A stretch of DNA of 64,000 bases from an uncultured Clostridia bacterium (GTDB taxonomy: Bacteria > Bacillota > Clostridia > UBA1381): contig CANQDD010000042.1 in NCBI GenBank assembly GCA_947591315.1, forward strand, positions 1 to 64,000. Direction: 5' to 3'. The DNA is not shown here. Positions within the stretch are counted from its first letter, which is position 1. Below: more notes on the stretch, generated by a model. The model was given only the letters and a program-made list of their open reading frames with translations. It ran no database searches and was not told the DNA's origin.

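Noticed and set aside
77-64000. Many + strand ORFs, including 474, 467, 422 and 408 aa
   Set aside because: They are antisense to continuous minus-strand ORFs with clear domain motifs, lack RBSs and recognisable domains, and follow from codon bias.
52480-64000. Eukaryotic RCC1/Ran-GEF gene or eukaryotic contamination
   Set aside because: Intron-less giant ORF beside genes with bacterial RBSs, a sigma-70-like promoter and dockerins; RCC1 repeats also occur in bacterial surface proteins.
24828-64000. Giant NRPS/PKS megasynthase
   Set aside because: No adenylation, condensation, ketosynthase or carrier motifs; the sequence is beta-repeat throughout.
1-64000. tRNA/rRNA genes or transposase/integrase genes
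   Set aside because: None recognised; intergenic space is limited to ~15139-16010 and ~24554-24827.

Overview
This 64 kb window is almost entirely coding on the minus strand and holds only four genes, all co-oriented. All four look like very large exported or cell-surface proteins, probably from a Gram-positive (Clostridia-like) bacterium; the taxon is inferred from the style of the domains, ribosome-binding sites and repeats. In transcription order (right to left): (A) a giant ORF of more than 13,050 codons that runs off the right edge. Its visible part has six complete RCC1-type propellers of about seven blades each, plus part of another, alternating with Ig-like spacers. These are followed by about 25 kb of cadherin-like beta-sandwich repeats, a CarboxypepD_reg-like domain and a dockerin-like element apparently split by an acidic linker of about 350 aa. 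(B) A 2,046-codon dockerin protein with its own promoter-like sequence. (C) An 801-codon exported protein that overlaps B by ATGA. (D) A second giant ORF starting at 15138 with a signal peptide. D is missing from the supplied ORF track because it has no stop before the left edge (at least 5,046 codons); it is built from alternating MBG/YDG-like and Big_3-like modules. An array of MITE-like palindromic repeats (about 15221-15920) separates C and D. The best candidate for something undescribed is a surface assembly of giant RCC1 and MBG/YDG proteins linked by cohesin/dockerin-like modules. No tRNA, rRNA, CRISPR array, transposase or phage gene was seen. All domain names come from reading motifs by eye and no searches were run.
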